Positions 35,701 to 47,700 of a stretch of 64,000 nucleotides of DNA are shown here, piece by piece (position 1 is the stretch's first letter; each line of letters opens with the position of its first letter). A program made the position numbers and the translations under genes. The DNA comes from Notamacropus eugenii (taxonomy: Eukaryota; Chordata; Mammalia; Diprotodontia; Macropodidae), in the NCBI RefSeq assembly GCF_028372415.1, contig NC_092872.1, positions 9,368,001 to 9,432,000 on the forward strand, written 5' to 3'. Under the pieces are notes generated by a model, which saw nothing but the letters and a program-made list of their open reading frames with translations, was not told where the DNA came from and made no database searches.

Positions 35701-38700
35701 CTGTCTAGAGATTGGTATTTCCCAGAGAAACTGAAGAATCCAGGTTTGGTTGGGGAGGATTTCCTCTTCTTTCTACCAGTGTCCGTAAGACCCTTGGTGT
35801 CTTTACTCATGAGTTCCATTGGGTCCAAGTCTTCCATTATCTCTAGACTTCTCTGTTGCCCAGTGGCTCTAATGGGAAAGAGCCCAAATTCTTCTTGCTT
35901 GTGCCAGGCTTCTTCTAAATCTGTCCTATCCATGCTTTCTGCTTCCAGTTGGACTGGGACTTCTCTTTCAACTGGTTTGGGGACCTTCCTGAAAATCATA
36001 AACTCAAAAGGAAGGTATTTGATATCATACAAATCAGACAAGTTTAGATAGGCTGGTTCCACTTCAGAGATGTCTAGAGACACTCTGTCTCCAATAGATG
36101 AGTCTTCAGAAAGGTCTTTGATTTGCACCAAGGAGACCTGGGAGCCTTTGCCAAATTCCTCCCAGGAGAGGAATTCCCCTGACCCTTTTCCGGTCTCTTT
36201 ACCTGTCTCCTTCCTAGCATCTTTCCCAATCTCTTTCCCAACGTCCTTGCCAGTTTCCACAATCTCGGGGAGGGATGCAGACTTTGTCTCAGATTGAGTG
36301 TTCTCTGGCACTGTCTCCTCTTGCTCTTCAGATGATATTGACTCAGTCCAGGTTCTGGCAGCCCACACAGGCCTCTGGCCTGGCACATTTCCCTCTCCCC
36401 CAAAAGCAAAACTGCCATAGCCCCCAACCCCTACGTAGCCCCCACGCTCTCCATAGGAAAACTTCCTGGGTACAGTCTGTGCCTTTGTGCCCTGCTGGTC
36501 AGACACTGAGTCAGCTAGGACCGTCATCTCCTTGGACAAATCTACCATCTTTTCCACAACATCCTCTAAGGATGCTGACTCCATGGCACTATAGAAATAC
36601 TCACTCTTAGAAGTCAAACCTGGGGCAGCCTCTGATGGAGAAATGTCCCCCTGAAAAGCAGATCCTGAATAACCATGGAGTTCACTCACTGAACCTGTGA
36701 ATGGGTTGGTTTGAGTTTGGAAGGCTGACAGCCCAGAGGAGTCTGCTGCCTGAAGCTGACCTGGGAGGAGGTAGCTGTACGTCTTCAGTAGCGCTTCCAT
36801 TTGGGTGCCAGCTAAGACTGAACTGGGGGTGCCCTGTTTTTGTCGGATGGTGGTATCCCAGGCAGTACTGCCCTCCAAAGGAGCAGACCCTGGGTCATGG
36901 TAAAGGAAAGGATTGGATCTCTTCAGGGTGTCTCCAGGGATTCCAGTGAACTGGTGGCCTTCCTGAAGGGCAGACCCTGTGTCACTGTACAGGAATGGGT
37001 TAGATCGCTTTAGAGATCCATCCTTGTGTCCACCCTCATCACTGGTGGAAGCTGAGGGTCCAGTGTCTGTGGTTGGGAAACTGCTGGGCCCCAGGTCACT
37101 GGAGAGGAACGGGTTTGAACGCTTCAGAGAGTCATCTGTCTGTCTGTCCTCAGTGGCTGATCCTGGGGCTGCTTGTAAATTAGGGGTGGGTACCAATGGA
37201 TAGTTCTCACCCTGGAGTATAGTTGTGGATTCACTCAACAGAAAGGGGTTTGAGCTCTTTAGGGAACTATCCTTCCAAGGTGAGCTCAAAGCCATCTGTG
37301 AATGTGGGACAGATGAGGTGGGGCACTGACCTTCCTGGCAGGTGCCAGCCACCTTTGAACCTGAACTTTTGGGCAGAGGGGGTCTAGCAGTTAGGACTGA
37401 TCCTCCTTCTTTCTGGCTTGAAGAGGCAGGCAATGAAGTACCCTGTGATGGGGAGACTGCTCCCACCATGATATCTTGGTCTTTGGCTGGTGCTGGGGGG
37501 ATGGTAGTCCCGCTTGGGCCTTGTGAGTGGCTGATCTTTGGGGATTTGCCTGCAGCGGAGGGGGCCCCACTAGTAGTACTAGTGGCTAGGTCCTTGCTCT
37601 GCTCTTTCCCCTCACTTAGCTCTGGGAAGGGACTGCTGGTTCTTAACCTGTAGTCATCAAACGAATGGCTTCGGTTGGAAACAAGGGAAGTGGAGCCAGG
37701 TAACCTGAGGGCTGTCTCAAAAGATGATGACTTGGTCAGTGGGCCCATGTGGGCTTCCCGGGCTTCCTCCTGTTCCATTTCATAGTGTTCCAGGAGTGGC
37801 TCCCGCAGGCCCCGAAGGGCTCCTTTGGAGTACCAGCCTTTCAGAAGGTTCCTTCGGGCTCTCTCCAAGTGCTTCCTGTAATCATGGACAGGAGATGTAC
37901 CTTCTCGTTCTGTGGCCTCACAAGCCTGCCAGGAAAATGTACTGTTGATAACACTTTGCCGGGGCACGTAGGTGGTCCCCTTGGCTGCTGTCCTGTCCCC
38001 CTCCTGGGCTGAGGCTACCCCTCCAGTCTCACTTTCCCCTTCCTTGAAGGTCATACTAGCAGCAGAGGCTGTCTTCAGTAACTGAGGTTGCTCCCAGAAC
38101 CTCTGGGGATCCTGAGCAGATAGCTTGCCACTCTGTTCCCATCTGTGGTCAGTGCCTCTCGGAGTCCCTGTGGCACCTGCAGGGAGTTCACCCTCCTCGG
38201 GGAGGCTGGCAGAGCTTCGGAGGAGGCTCTTGGGTGGCAAGACAGGGGAGTAGGTTCCTGGTGAAGGTGGCAAGGACTTGGCCTGGGAGTATGCCGCAAT
38301 CTCGTTGTCCGAGGAGGAGCTGCTGGTGGAGTAGCTGGCCTCTTTGATGAGGTGCCGGGAGATGCCAAGGGATGGGCTGTCAGAAGGGCCCTGCAGGAGC
38401 TCTGGGATAGACTGCATCACCAGGATGGATTTGTAGCACATCAGAGACCGCTAGGAGGAAAGAGGAGAATGCCGAGGCTGTCAGGCAAAAGCACAGCTCG
38501 GGAACCCCAAGGCCTGGGCTTGGCAGGCTCAGTAAAAATCTGGTTAAATCTTTGCCATTGCAAAGGGTGGGTAGGAAAGATGGGATAGCCAAGAGTGAGG
38601 GAAGTGGGGGAACTCATTGGTACTCATGAGTTAAATGTGACCCTCCCACACTAGATGCAGATAGGTAGCTCAGGAAATGAGACGGTGACCTGGGTTCAAA

Positions 38701-41700
38701 TGTCACTGTGACCTCTGTAAGCTTGGGCAAATCACTTTCCTAGGCCTCAGTTTCCTTATCTGTAAAATGAAGGCATTGGACATGTTGCTTCATTCAAGAC
38801 AGAAAGAGGAAGGCTCAGTCCTAAACACTAGGCCTCCTCTGCCCAACGATATCTCAGTTTCATCCCTTAGGAAATGAGGAGATGGTCTCTGAGACCCCTT
38901 TTGACTCTAGACCTTTAATTAAGCAGAGTGCTTGGACACCCCTGGGGCAAATATTACCCCTGACCCTCTCCCTCTCCCAGCCTCTATGGACACCTATATC
39001 TGTTGTAGAGTTGTTTCAGTGGTGTCCAACCCTTGTGACTCCATTTGGGGTTTTCTTGGCAAAGATATTGGAGTGGTTTGCCATTTTCTTCTCCAGTTCA
39101 TTTTGCAGATGAGGAAACTGAGACGAACAGGGTGAAGTGACTTGTCCAGGGTCACACAGCTACTAAGTGTCTGAGGCCAGATTAGAACTCATGAAAATGA
39201 GTCTTCTTGACTTCAGGCCTGGAGCTCTATGTCTAAAGGGTCTCTAAGGTCCTTTCCAGCTCTGGCATTCTCTGTTCTCAGTTTCTTTCCAGTGCTTACA
39301 GTCTATGTTCTAAGGTCCATTTTAGCTTTTAGGGTCTATGTTCTAAAGGCCTCCCCAGCTCAGGCATCCTATATGCTACATTTCTAGCTCTGACATTGTG
39401 TTCCAAGGTACTTTTAGACTCTAATGCTCTTTGTTCAAAAGTCCTTTGTAGCGCTCACATTCTGTGCTCAAAATGAGATAAGAATTGTATAACGCTTAAC
39501 GTGTCTTATAAATGTTAGTTATTCCAGTGATGATGCTCTATGTTCTAAGGGCCCTCCTAGCTCTGATAGTCACTGAATGGAGCACTGGGATCAGGAAGAC
39601 CTGAGTTCAAATCCAGCCTCAGACACTTACTAGCTGTGTGACTCTGGGCAAGTCACTTCACCTCTCTGTATGCTCAGTTTTTGCCTCTGTAAAATGGGGA
39701 TAATAATAGCACCTACCTTGAAGGGCCGTTGAGGCTCAAACGAGCTAATATTTGTAAAGCACATAGCACAGTGCCTGGGACATAGGAAGTGCTGAAAAAT
39801 GTTTATTCCCTTCTCTCTTCCCTTAAGTGACTAGCCCATGAGACCACCCAGCAAACTGGCTGAATTTTACCCTGAACATGAGAGTGATAATAAACCTCAG
39901 TTCCCTCTACCCCAAGTCCTATTCCTGGGTACTGGCCAGGCCTGTGAGAGGGACAGCACCAAAGTCCAGCATGTAATGCCCCAGAGAGGACATTAGGAGT
40001 CACAACTCACCTGCCACCTGCTCCGGGCCACGATGAATTTCAGTTGCTTCGTGTTGATGAAGTGAGCCTCCTCTGGAGGCATCGAGGGTTTCTGGAAAGA
40101 AAAAAGACCCGTCAGGGAGAGGTGAGAATTAGCTGACTCTTCAGAGGGGAGGCCACAGTTCTGACTTCATTTTTTAACTTGAGCGGAGTGTGAGTATCTC
40201 AGGATATTTGGAGGGTCTCAACCAAGGAGTCCCAGTGTCAAGGCTGAGTGAGTGCACTTGGAGGCTGAGCTTTCTAGGGCCCTCCTCCTCTCTTACTTTT
40301 GCTTTGGGACCACAGATCAGTAAGTGAAACCATTTAGTGGAAATGGTGAAGTGGGAGAGGGCAGTCTTCCCTCCCTCCCTTCCTCCTTTCCTTCCTTCCT
40401 TCCCTCCCTTCCTTCCTCTTCTTTTTTTCCCCTCTCTATTTCTCTCTGTGTCTCTGTCTTTCTGTCTGTCTGTCTCTCTTGTGAAGCAACTTACAGCCTT
40501 TGTTTTGGTTCTGATGATTCACAAAGGAACCAACCTAGTCTCATCCCATTCTTTGTGGGTACCAGCTAGAAGGACAAAGCCCCTGCGGGGCCCAATGGAG
40601 AAAGGGCCCTCCTGAGACAAGGCTCCTCCCTTCTTACCCCAAGGCTGGCTCTGCTCCCACCAATGCCTCCCACCTTCATTTCTTTCCAGGTATTTGTGAT
40701 GGGTCTGGTGTTTGTAGGAAGGGGGTTAAAGTCAAGCCAAGTCAACTTACCATAAACCAAGGGTGGCTGAGACATTTGGAAGCACTGGGTCTGGCCCTAG
40801 AAACCAAACAAGAGAAATTTAGTTGATTTGATGTGATGGAAAGAGTACAGGAGAGACTCAGGTTCGAATCTTAGCTCTGACACTAACTTGTGATCCTTGG
40901 GGAGTCCTCTGAATCTCAATTTCTTTACCTGTAAAATGGGAATAATAATCCTTGTCCTATCTACCTCAGAGTATCACTGTGAGGAAATGCTTTATGGACT
41001 GCAGCTCTGTACAAAGGTGCATTGTTATCGACTTAGCAAACATCTACTAAGTCTACTTTGCAACTGTGGGCTCTAGTGGTAGAAACAGGCAGGGAGCAGT
41101 GGAAAGAACACTAGATTTGGAATCAGAGAACTTCAGTTCAAATCTCAACTCTACTGCTTACCTACTGTGCAATCTTAAACAAACCTCTTCCCTCTCAGCC
41201 TCAGTTCTCCCCATCTACAAAAGAGAGTCCATGGGCTAGATGATTTCTACTATCCTTCCATTTCTAAACCAGGTAGTCTGTTCTTATAGACTGGCAGGAG
41301 AGGTGAGATGCACATGCGAGGTGCCTGTGATTCAGGGTCATGTCAGTAGACATTGTGGGGACAAAGGGGTTGAGACCAGGCGAGGAAAGCCAGAAGGTCA
41401 GGTAGCTGAGGACTTTGGTTCTTCTTGGAAAGCTGAATCAGGTGTTTGTCCCTTCCAACCCCAAACATTCTATGTTCTATGTACTACAGTGTAGCCAGAG
41501 TTTGTTCTAAAGTCCTGTTAGGGCTACCATTCCAGGTTCTTTGTTATTGGCATCCTTCTGACATGGTACTTGGGTGCCTGTGCTTGGACCTCAATTCCAA
41601 GACCATATTTCCCTCTAGCCTCAAAAACACTACCTCTGGCAGTTTCTCCCCAGCCCAAGGACACTATGCCCAGCAATTACTCGTGAGTGGGCCCCAGTGA

Positions 41701-44700
41701 AACACTTATCTCTCTCCTTGGTACAGCAACAAATCACCCGTAGGAATTATTAGTTTGAACTGGCTTTGTATGGCTTTATGAACTGGTTCATAAAGATATT
41801 CAGTACCAACCAGTCTATCTATACCAACTCCCTGCTTCATTATATGCATCCTGGACTCCTCATTATGTGTATCTTAGACTCAAGATATACGTACACTTCC
41901 TACATCTATCTTGTCAAACAAGACGTTGATTGGTAGCAGACTGGACAATCTTCAGTCGGCTCTGATCACTAGTTAACTCAGTGCCACAGCAGACCTAAAA
42001 TGCACACATCTCTGTGCCATCCCCTCCTCCTTTTCCTAGTGAACTCTGGGTAGGATGCCTGGGCAGTAGATTGAGCAAATGCATGTTCCTTTAAGAACTG
42101 ACACTCCTTAACCACTCCCTAATCTCACCTTGAATCACCTAATTAGGATACTTAGCACTTGTTTTTCCTATATAAACTTTAACCCTCTAAGGTCACAGGT
42201 TCCTTAAGAACTTTTGCCTGCTGGACAGTGTAACAATTAACTTTTGCCAACTTGACTTAAAGATTGCTTGAGTCCATGAATTCTTTCCAGATGATCCTGT
42301 CCTCTACTTCAGTTCTTGAGGGGTCCCTGAACCCCTCAAACCCTATCACTTCTATCTCTGACCATCTATATTCCAAGGGCTCTTTCAACTTTAACAGTAT
42401 GGAGTCTGTTCCAAATTCCTTTCACCTTTGTCTCTCATTCTGTTTTAAGGCCCCTCCCATTTCTGACATTCTATGTTCCAGGGTTTCTCCCATTTCTGAC
42501 ATTCTAAATTCTAAGGATCTACCTAGCTTTGACCGTCTAAGTTCTAAGGCTCCTCCCATCTATGGTTTATGGTTCTATGATTCTGAACACTCGCTTGGAG
42601 AGAATTGGAATGCAAAGTCATGTGGGATGTGAAGAGCAACGTCCTTACTGTGGTGTCTGCTGAAGGATCCCCTTTATAAAGTCCTTTGCTTCCTCACTCA
42701 GGTGGACTGCCTGGGGGGTGGTCCAGGAGATCTTCCCCTCCTGCACATTCAGGAGAGTCGCCCGGTCATTCTCACCAGCAAATGGGGATGTGCAGGTCAA
42801 ACTGAAGTAGAAAATGGGAGGGAAGTCTGGCTATTAGCATTGGGCTAATTCAGAGGCACAGCTGACCCCGATCTGAGATGTCAGTAGGAAGGAGGGCTCT
42901 GGTTTCATTTCTCTTGACATCTTCCTAAAACCAACACAATGGATGACTGAGGCAAGTGACCTGGGCCCTTCAGTGCCTGAAGAAGGCACGCCTGAGTTTG
43001 GTTTCTCTGATAAGCAGAAGCTGCTTTAGGTAGGACATTTACATTAGCTGCTGTAGCTACATTAGCTACATAAGCATCTCTTAATTAGCCATTGAAGTGT
43101 GACCTTGGTACCTTTTCCCATCCCAGAATCTCTTTCCTTTTTTTCAAAAAAAAAAACCCAACAAAACCCTAAACCCTATTTTGTATTCTTGTTCTTGAGA
43201 TTCTAACCCTATTCTTATTGTGTCCTGTTCTTGTTCTTGACATAGGTGTTCATTGGATGAATCCTTACTAAGGTAGAAATTCAGGGGGCACCAGATTGAA
43301 AATTTAGGAGACAGAAAATTGATTACCTTAAGTAGGTGATAACACCAACAGCCCTGTAGAAAAAGCAAAAGCTCAGTGTCACATGGTGATTTGGGATTGG
43401 CTGAGACAGTAACCTGAAGGGAGCTGGGAGGAGCCACATGTAACTTGGGAATTAGAATAGCAATGGGTAAGCCAAAGGAACTCAAAGAATTCATAGCTAT
43501 TGGTAAGATACAGCCCAGGACTATAGAGAACCTGTGAATGATACTTCTCATTAATGGTGAATATCTTTGTTGAGGTTGAAGATCTAAGTGGGATAATATG
43601 AATGTTCCAGGATAAAGTGACCTCAATCAGGAAGCAACAACTGGTACCAATTAATTCTAGAAGATGACCCCTGATAATGGCCATTAAGACAGCAAGGCAG
43701 GCTGGGAGACATGGGGTGGGGTGGTAAGCAACCAAAGCTGGATGAATAGTCTTGGTAGCATCCCCCCCCTTTTTTTTAATCACTGGGGAATATGAGTGTG
43801 GAATAGTGCTTTTACTGCCAGATGAATTCGGTGGTTTTGCTTAAATTATTTTTTGGTAAAAGAGAAGGGTTGGGCATAGGGGACAGGTATATCCAGAAAT
43901 AATTGGAATATAAAAACAAAGGATAGCAATAATTTTTAAAGGTCTTGGCATGCCTATTAACTACTAAATCCCATCCCCATCTCCCCCTTGAAAATGAAGC
44001 CCAGGAAGTAATTATGGGATGATATGTGCAGATAAAATCAGCACCCATCACAGGATGAGAGAAGGGGAGAGTGGAGTCAAGGCAATGGGTAGTTAGTAGA
44101 GCCATTAGAAAGAGGTGGGATGTGTCATAGACAGGGGGCTGGGGGATGGGAGGGAATGTCCTTCTGCTCCCTCCACTGGTCTGAGCTTAATCATGAATAA
44201 ACTTGACTGTCGAAGACTTGGTTATCTCCCCAGCCAGCCAAAGTAATCACGTCATAGACTGGGTCTCAGCCTGGGTGATGCTTGGGATCTAATTGCCTGG
44301 CAGGGCTACAAGGCCCATAGGAGGGGGTGGAGGGTGATGGTGACAGGTACACTTTTGAGTGGAGGCATAGTCTATTTTTGAGGTGATGGGAACACTGTAT
44401 CTGCATGTTCTGGTCTTTCGCTGGAGAGGGAGGGAAGACAATAAACAAATAAATTCTATGTTCTTTCCACTAGCTGGTCTAACCTCTCATCTAACTGCCA
44501 CCCTCTTATCACTTTTGGGAGGCTCTAATAAGACAATGGATGTAAAGCCATTTTATGGACTCTAAAGCTGCCTCTGGGACTTCTGTTTGAGAGGCTGAGT
44601 GACCTTGTTATTAGGGAGGTCATGCAGGGATTCATGCTTTGGGTCAAGGTTGTTCCAGAGAGTTTCAGCGATCCTCTCATAGCACTGTCTATGGTTTTAT

Positions 44701-47700
44701 GAAAGCACTGTGAAAATCCATGCATTGGTGGTTGTTAATTAGCAACGTGAGGGGCTAGAACGTTCTGGTCTTTTCAAAGGAAGCTCTGACATCACATTAA
44801 AGATAAACCATAAGGAAAAACAACGGCAAGGGATGTCTTCTCTTCCTCATATCCCTGCCTTTTGGTAGATTACAAACCATTGCTTCTCACCAGATATCTG
44901 ATGCAGTCGTCACAGGGGTCTGGGCAATAATTTCTGGGGAGACAAACTCCGGTGAGCCAAATTTGCTGTATTGGGGCTCCGAGGGGATGACTTTTTGGGC
45001 AAAGCCAAAATCGCAGATTTTAATATCTTCCCTGGTTGGGTGAGCCATTAGGATGTTAGGAGGCTGATAACAGAGAAAGAGAAGAGAACGTCAGCAACTC
45101 GCTGTACTTTTAAAAGGACACTGACAGACTGAAGCACATTCAGTGGAAGGTGATTGAGTTGGTGAGGAGACCATGCCACTGGAGGATTGAAGGACCTGGG
45201 ATGTTTCACCTAGATCAGTGAAGACTTGAGGATGATAGAGGCACAGCTTCAAGCATCTGAAGGGCTCTCATGGGGAAATGGGATGAAATCATTTCTGGTT
45301 AGCTCCAGAGAGCAGACTTACAAGCATTGGGTGCCATTTAGAGGAAGGCAAAATTCTGTTTGTGCCAAGAACCTTCCAACAATAGGATGAGCTTCTTTTT
45401 CATTAAATGGTGAACCCCATATTGTCAGAAGTGTTCAAACAGTTTGTATGACCCTCTATTGGGGATACTGTAGTGGAGACTTCTGGTCTGGGTGGGAGAT
45501 TCGGTGAGATGGCCTGTCAGGCCCCTTCTCTCTCTGATTCACTGTGGCTCTATAATAAGTATAATTACTTGCTAGGGAGGCTTTGGTACTTCACTTTATC
45601 TCTTTTGGGCCTCAATTTCCTTACATCTCAGATGAAAGGGAGTTGGAGTAAATGATCTCTGAAATCCATTGTAACTTTAAATTCTATGATGCTATAACTC
45701 ACACTTGGCAGTCACGTAAGTAATTTTCACAGGCAGATATACAAGATGGTGCTCAGTTTCAAAGAGAGACTCTATTTATGTAGTTTTTAAAAATTTGCAA
45801 AACACTTTCCTCACAGTAACTAATGTGGTGAAGTGCATTATTACATCCATTTTATAGATGTTGTCCTTCATCCTTCATTCACAAAGACAACCAGGGACAT
45901 CATGAATAAGATTTCTTGACTTGCATGTGAATTGGGTGTGAGTGAGGCAGATCTGTGCAAAGTCGTCAGCCTCCCTCTCTCCTCCAGAGTCACTGGAGTC
46001 CAGTGCCAAGATAAAGGTCAAGACAGCTGGCAATGGGCCAGGATGCAGTGGGGTGACCTTTCCTTTTTCAATTAAGGTCTTTCCCAGGTCTCAGTTGTTC
46101 TGAGGCCACGCCCATTCAATGACTGAGGGTGAGGTAAGGATTTCGACAAAAGATACCCCAATATCCTATCCCAAAGATATCAGTCTGGGAGGGGAAGACC
46201 CTCAGAGTTTCTGGCCAGAACAGAAAACAATTGCTGTTTACATTCGTTCTAAGCCTTCAGTCCCTAAATAGTGAGCCACACAGGCTTGGGCTGGGCCTAT
46301 TATTGCCATTCGGTGAAAGCTGGAATGATTTGGGTTTAAAGGCATAGTCAAGAACACTATGAGCTTTTTTAAAGCCTGTTTTTCAGAGCTTTCAAGAAAT
46401 CAAAATGAAAACCGTATAGGACAAAAATAAATTGTCCCAACTTTTTGGGAAAACAAGAGAAGAAAAGATATAATAGCATTTTCCAATTTCTGTTCTACTT
46501 GGCAGCTTGGGTCCCCAGAGGGGAGCTACTGCTACCTTCAGTAACAGAGCAGCTAATGTAAAACCTTCTCCTAAGAACCTGGTTCACTCTTTCCTACAAA
46601 TACACACACAGCACCCATGGGTGGAGGAGGCTTAAACTTAGACCATAATAGTGGTGAGGACCATGTGTAGGCAGTAAATGGCTTCCCCAAGGTTCTCTGC
46701 TGCCTCTCCATTTTACAGACCAGGGAGGATGTCGGGGGAAATCATCTCAACAACACACAGCCACCTCACAGGGCCCTGGTGCCTTCTCAGAGGCAGTCTG
46801 TCTAGGTAGCTGGGACCACACTCCTTCCTCTCTCTAGGCCTCAGGTCTACCCTCTCTGCAAGGAACGAGTTGGACTAAATGATCTCTGGGGTCCCTTCCA
46901 GCTCTCGTGGTCCATGTGTCTGTTGCCACCAGAGCTCCAGGAGGGATTTTCAGGATCCTACCAGTCCTTGTTTCCTCACCTGCCAAAGGGCCAATAGAGA
47001 GCAGTTTTGTAGTGAGGCCATACCTTTATGTCCAAGTGCAGGATGTCATTGTCATGGAGGTACTTGAGACCTTCTAAAATCTGCTTTATATATACCTTCA
47101 CCTAGGAACAAAGGTACAGAGCTCACATTTATTAAACATCAATCCACCGTGTGCAGAGCCCAGTGCTGGGCACCAGGGGAGAAACCAAGTTTAGGTAGTA
47201 GGATATATTTATTATGTCCTATTTCCCTAGGACTATTATGAGCCCTAAAATGACATATTTGCTTTCTTCAGAGATTCCCTTCAATTCCTATTCCACTCAT
47301 CAGTTATTTTCTTATTGACCAGCATCCAGTCCAGAGTTACCATTCCCCTCATCACTTCCTTTAGTTTCTGAAAGATGAAATTTCTGACAAGGTAAGGGAA
47401 GGATTTATAGCTACCCTACTTTCAGCAGGGGAGAAACCACCATTACATTTCCAGGTCATCAGTAACCCAACATAACCACCTACCTCTTTGTGTTCTAGCT
47501 TTGGGCAGTGTTCATCATCCATTCTCCACTCCCATAACATTCCTTCCAGGACAGCACTTCTATTTTTCCCTCCTTTTATCTTTACCCCAAGATTCTCCAC
47601 CATGCTTTCCTGTTAAGCATGGTAGATTTTCACTTGACTATGAACATCTTCTAAGTGGTGCAGTGGATAAACCACCAGGCCTGGAGTCAAGAAGATCTGA

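Noticed and set aside
40324..40615. Plus-strand Pro/Ser/Phe-rich frames near 40.4 kb
   Set aside because: They are translations of a (CCTT)n simple repeat in an intron.
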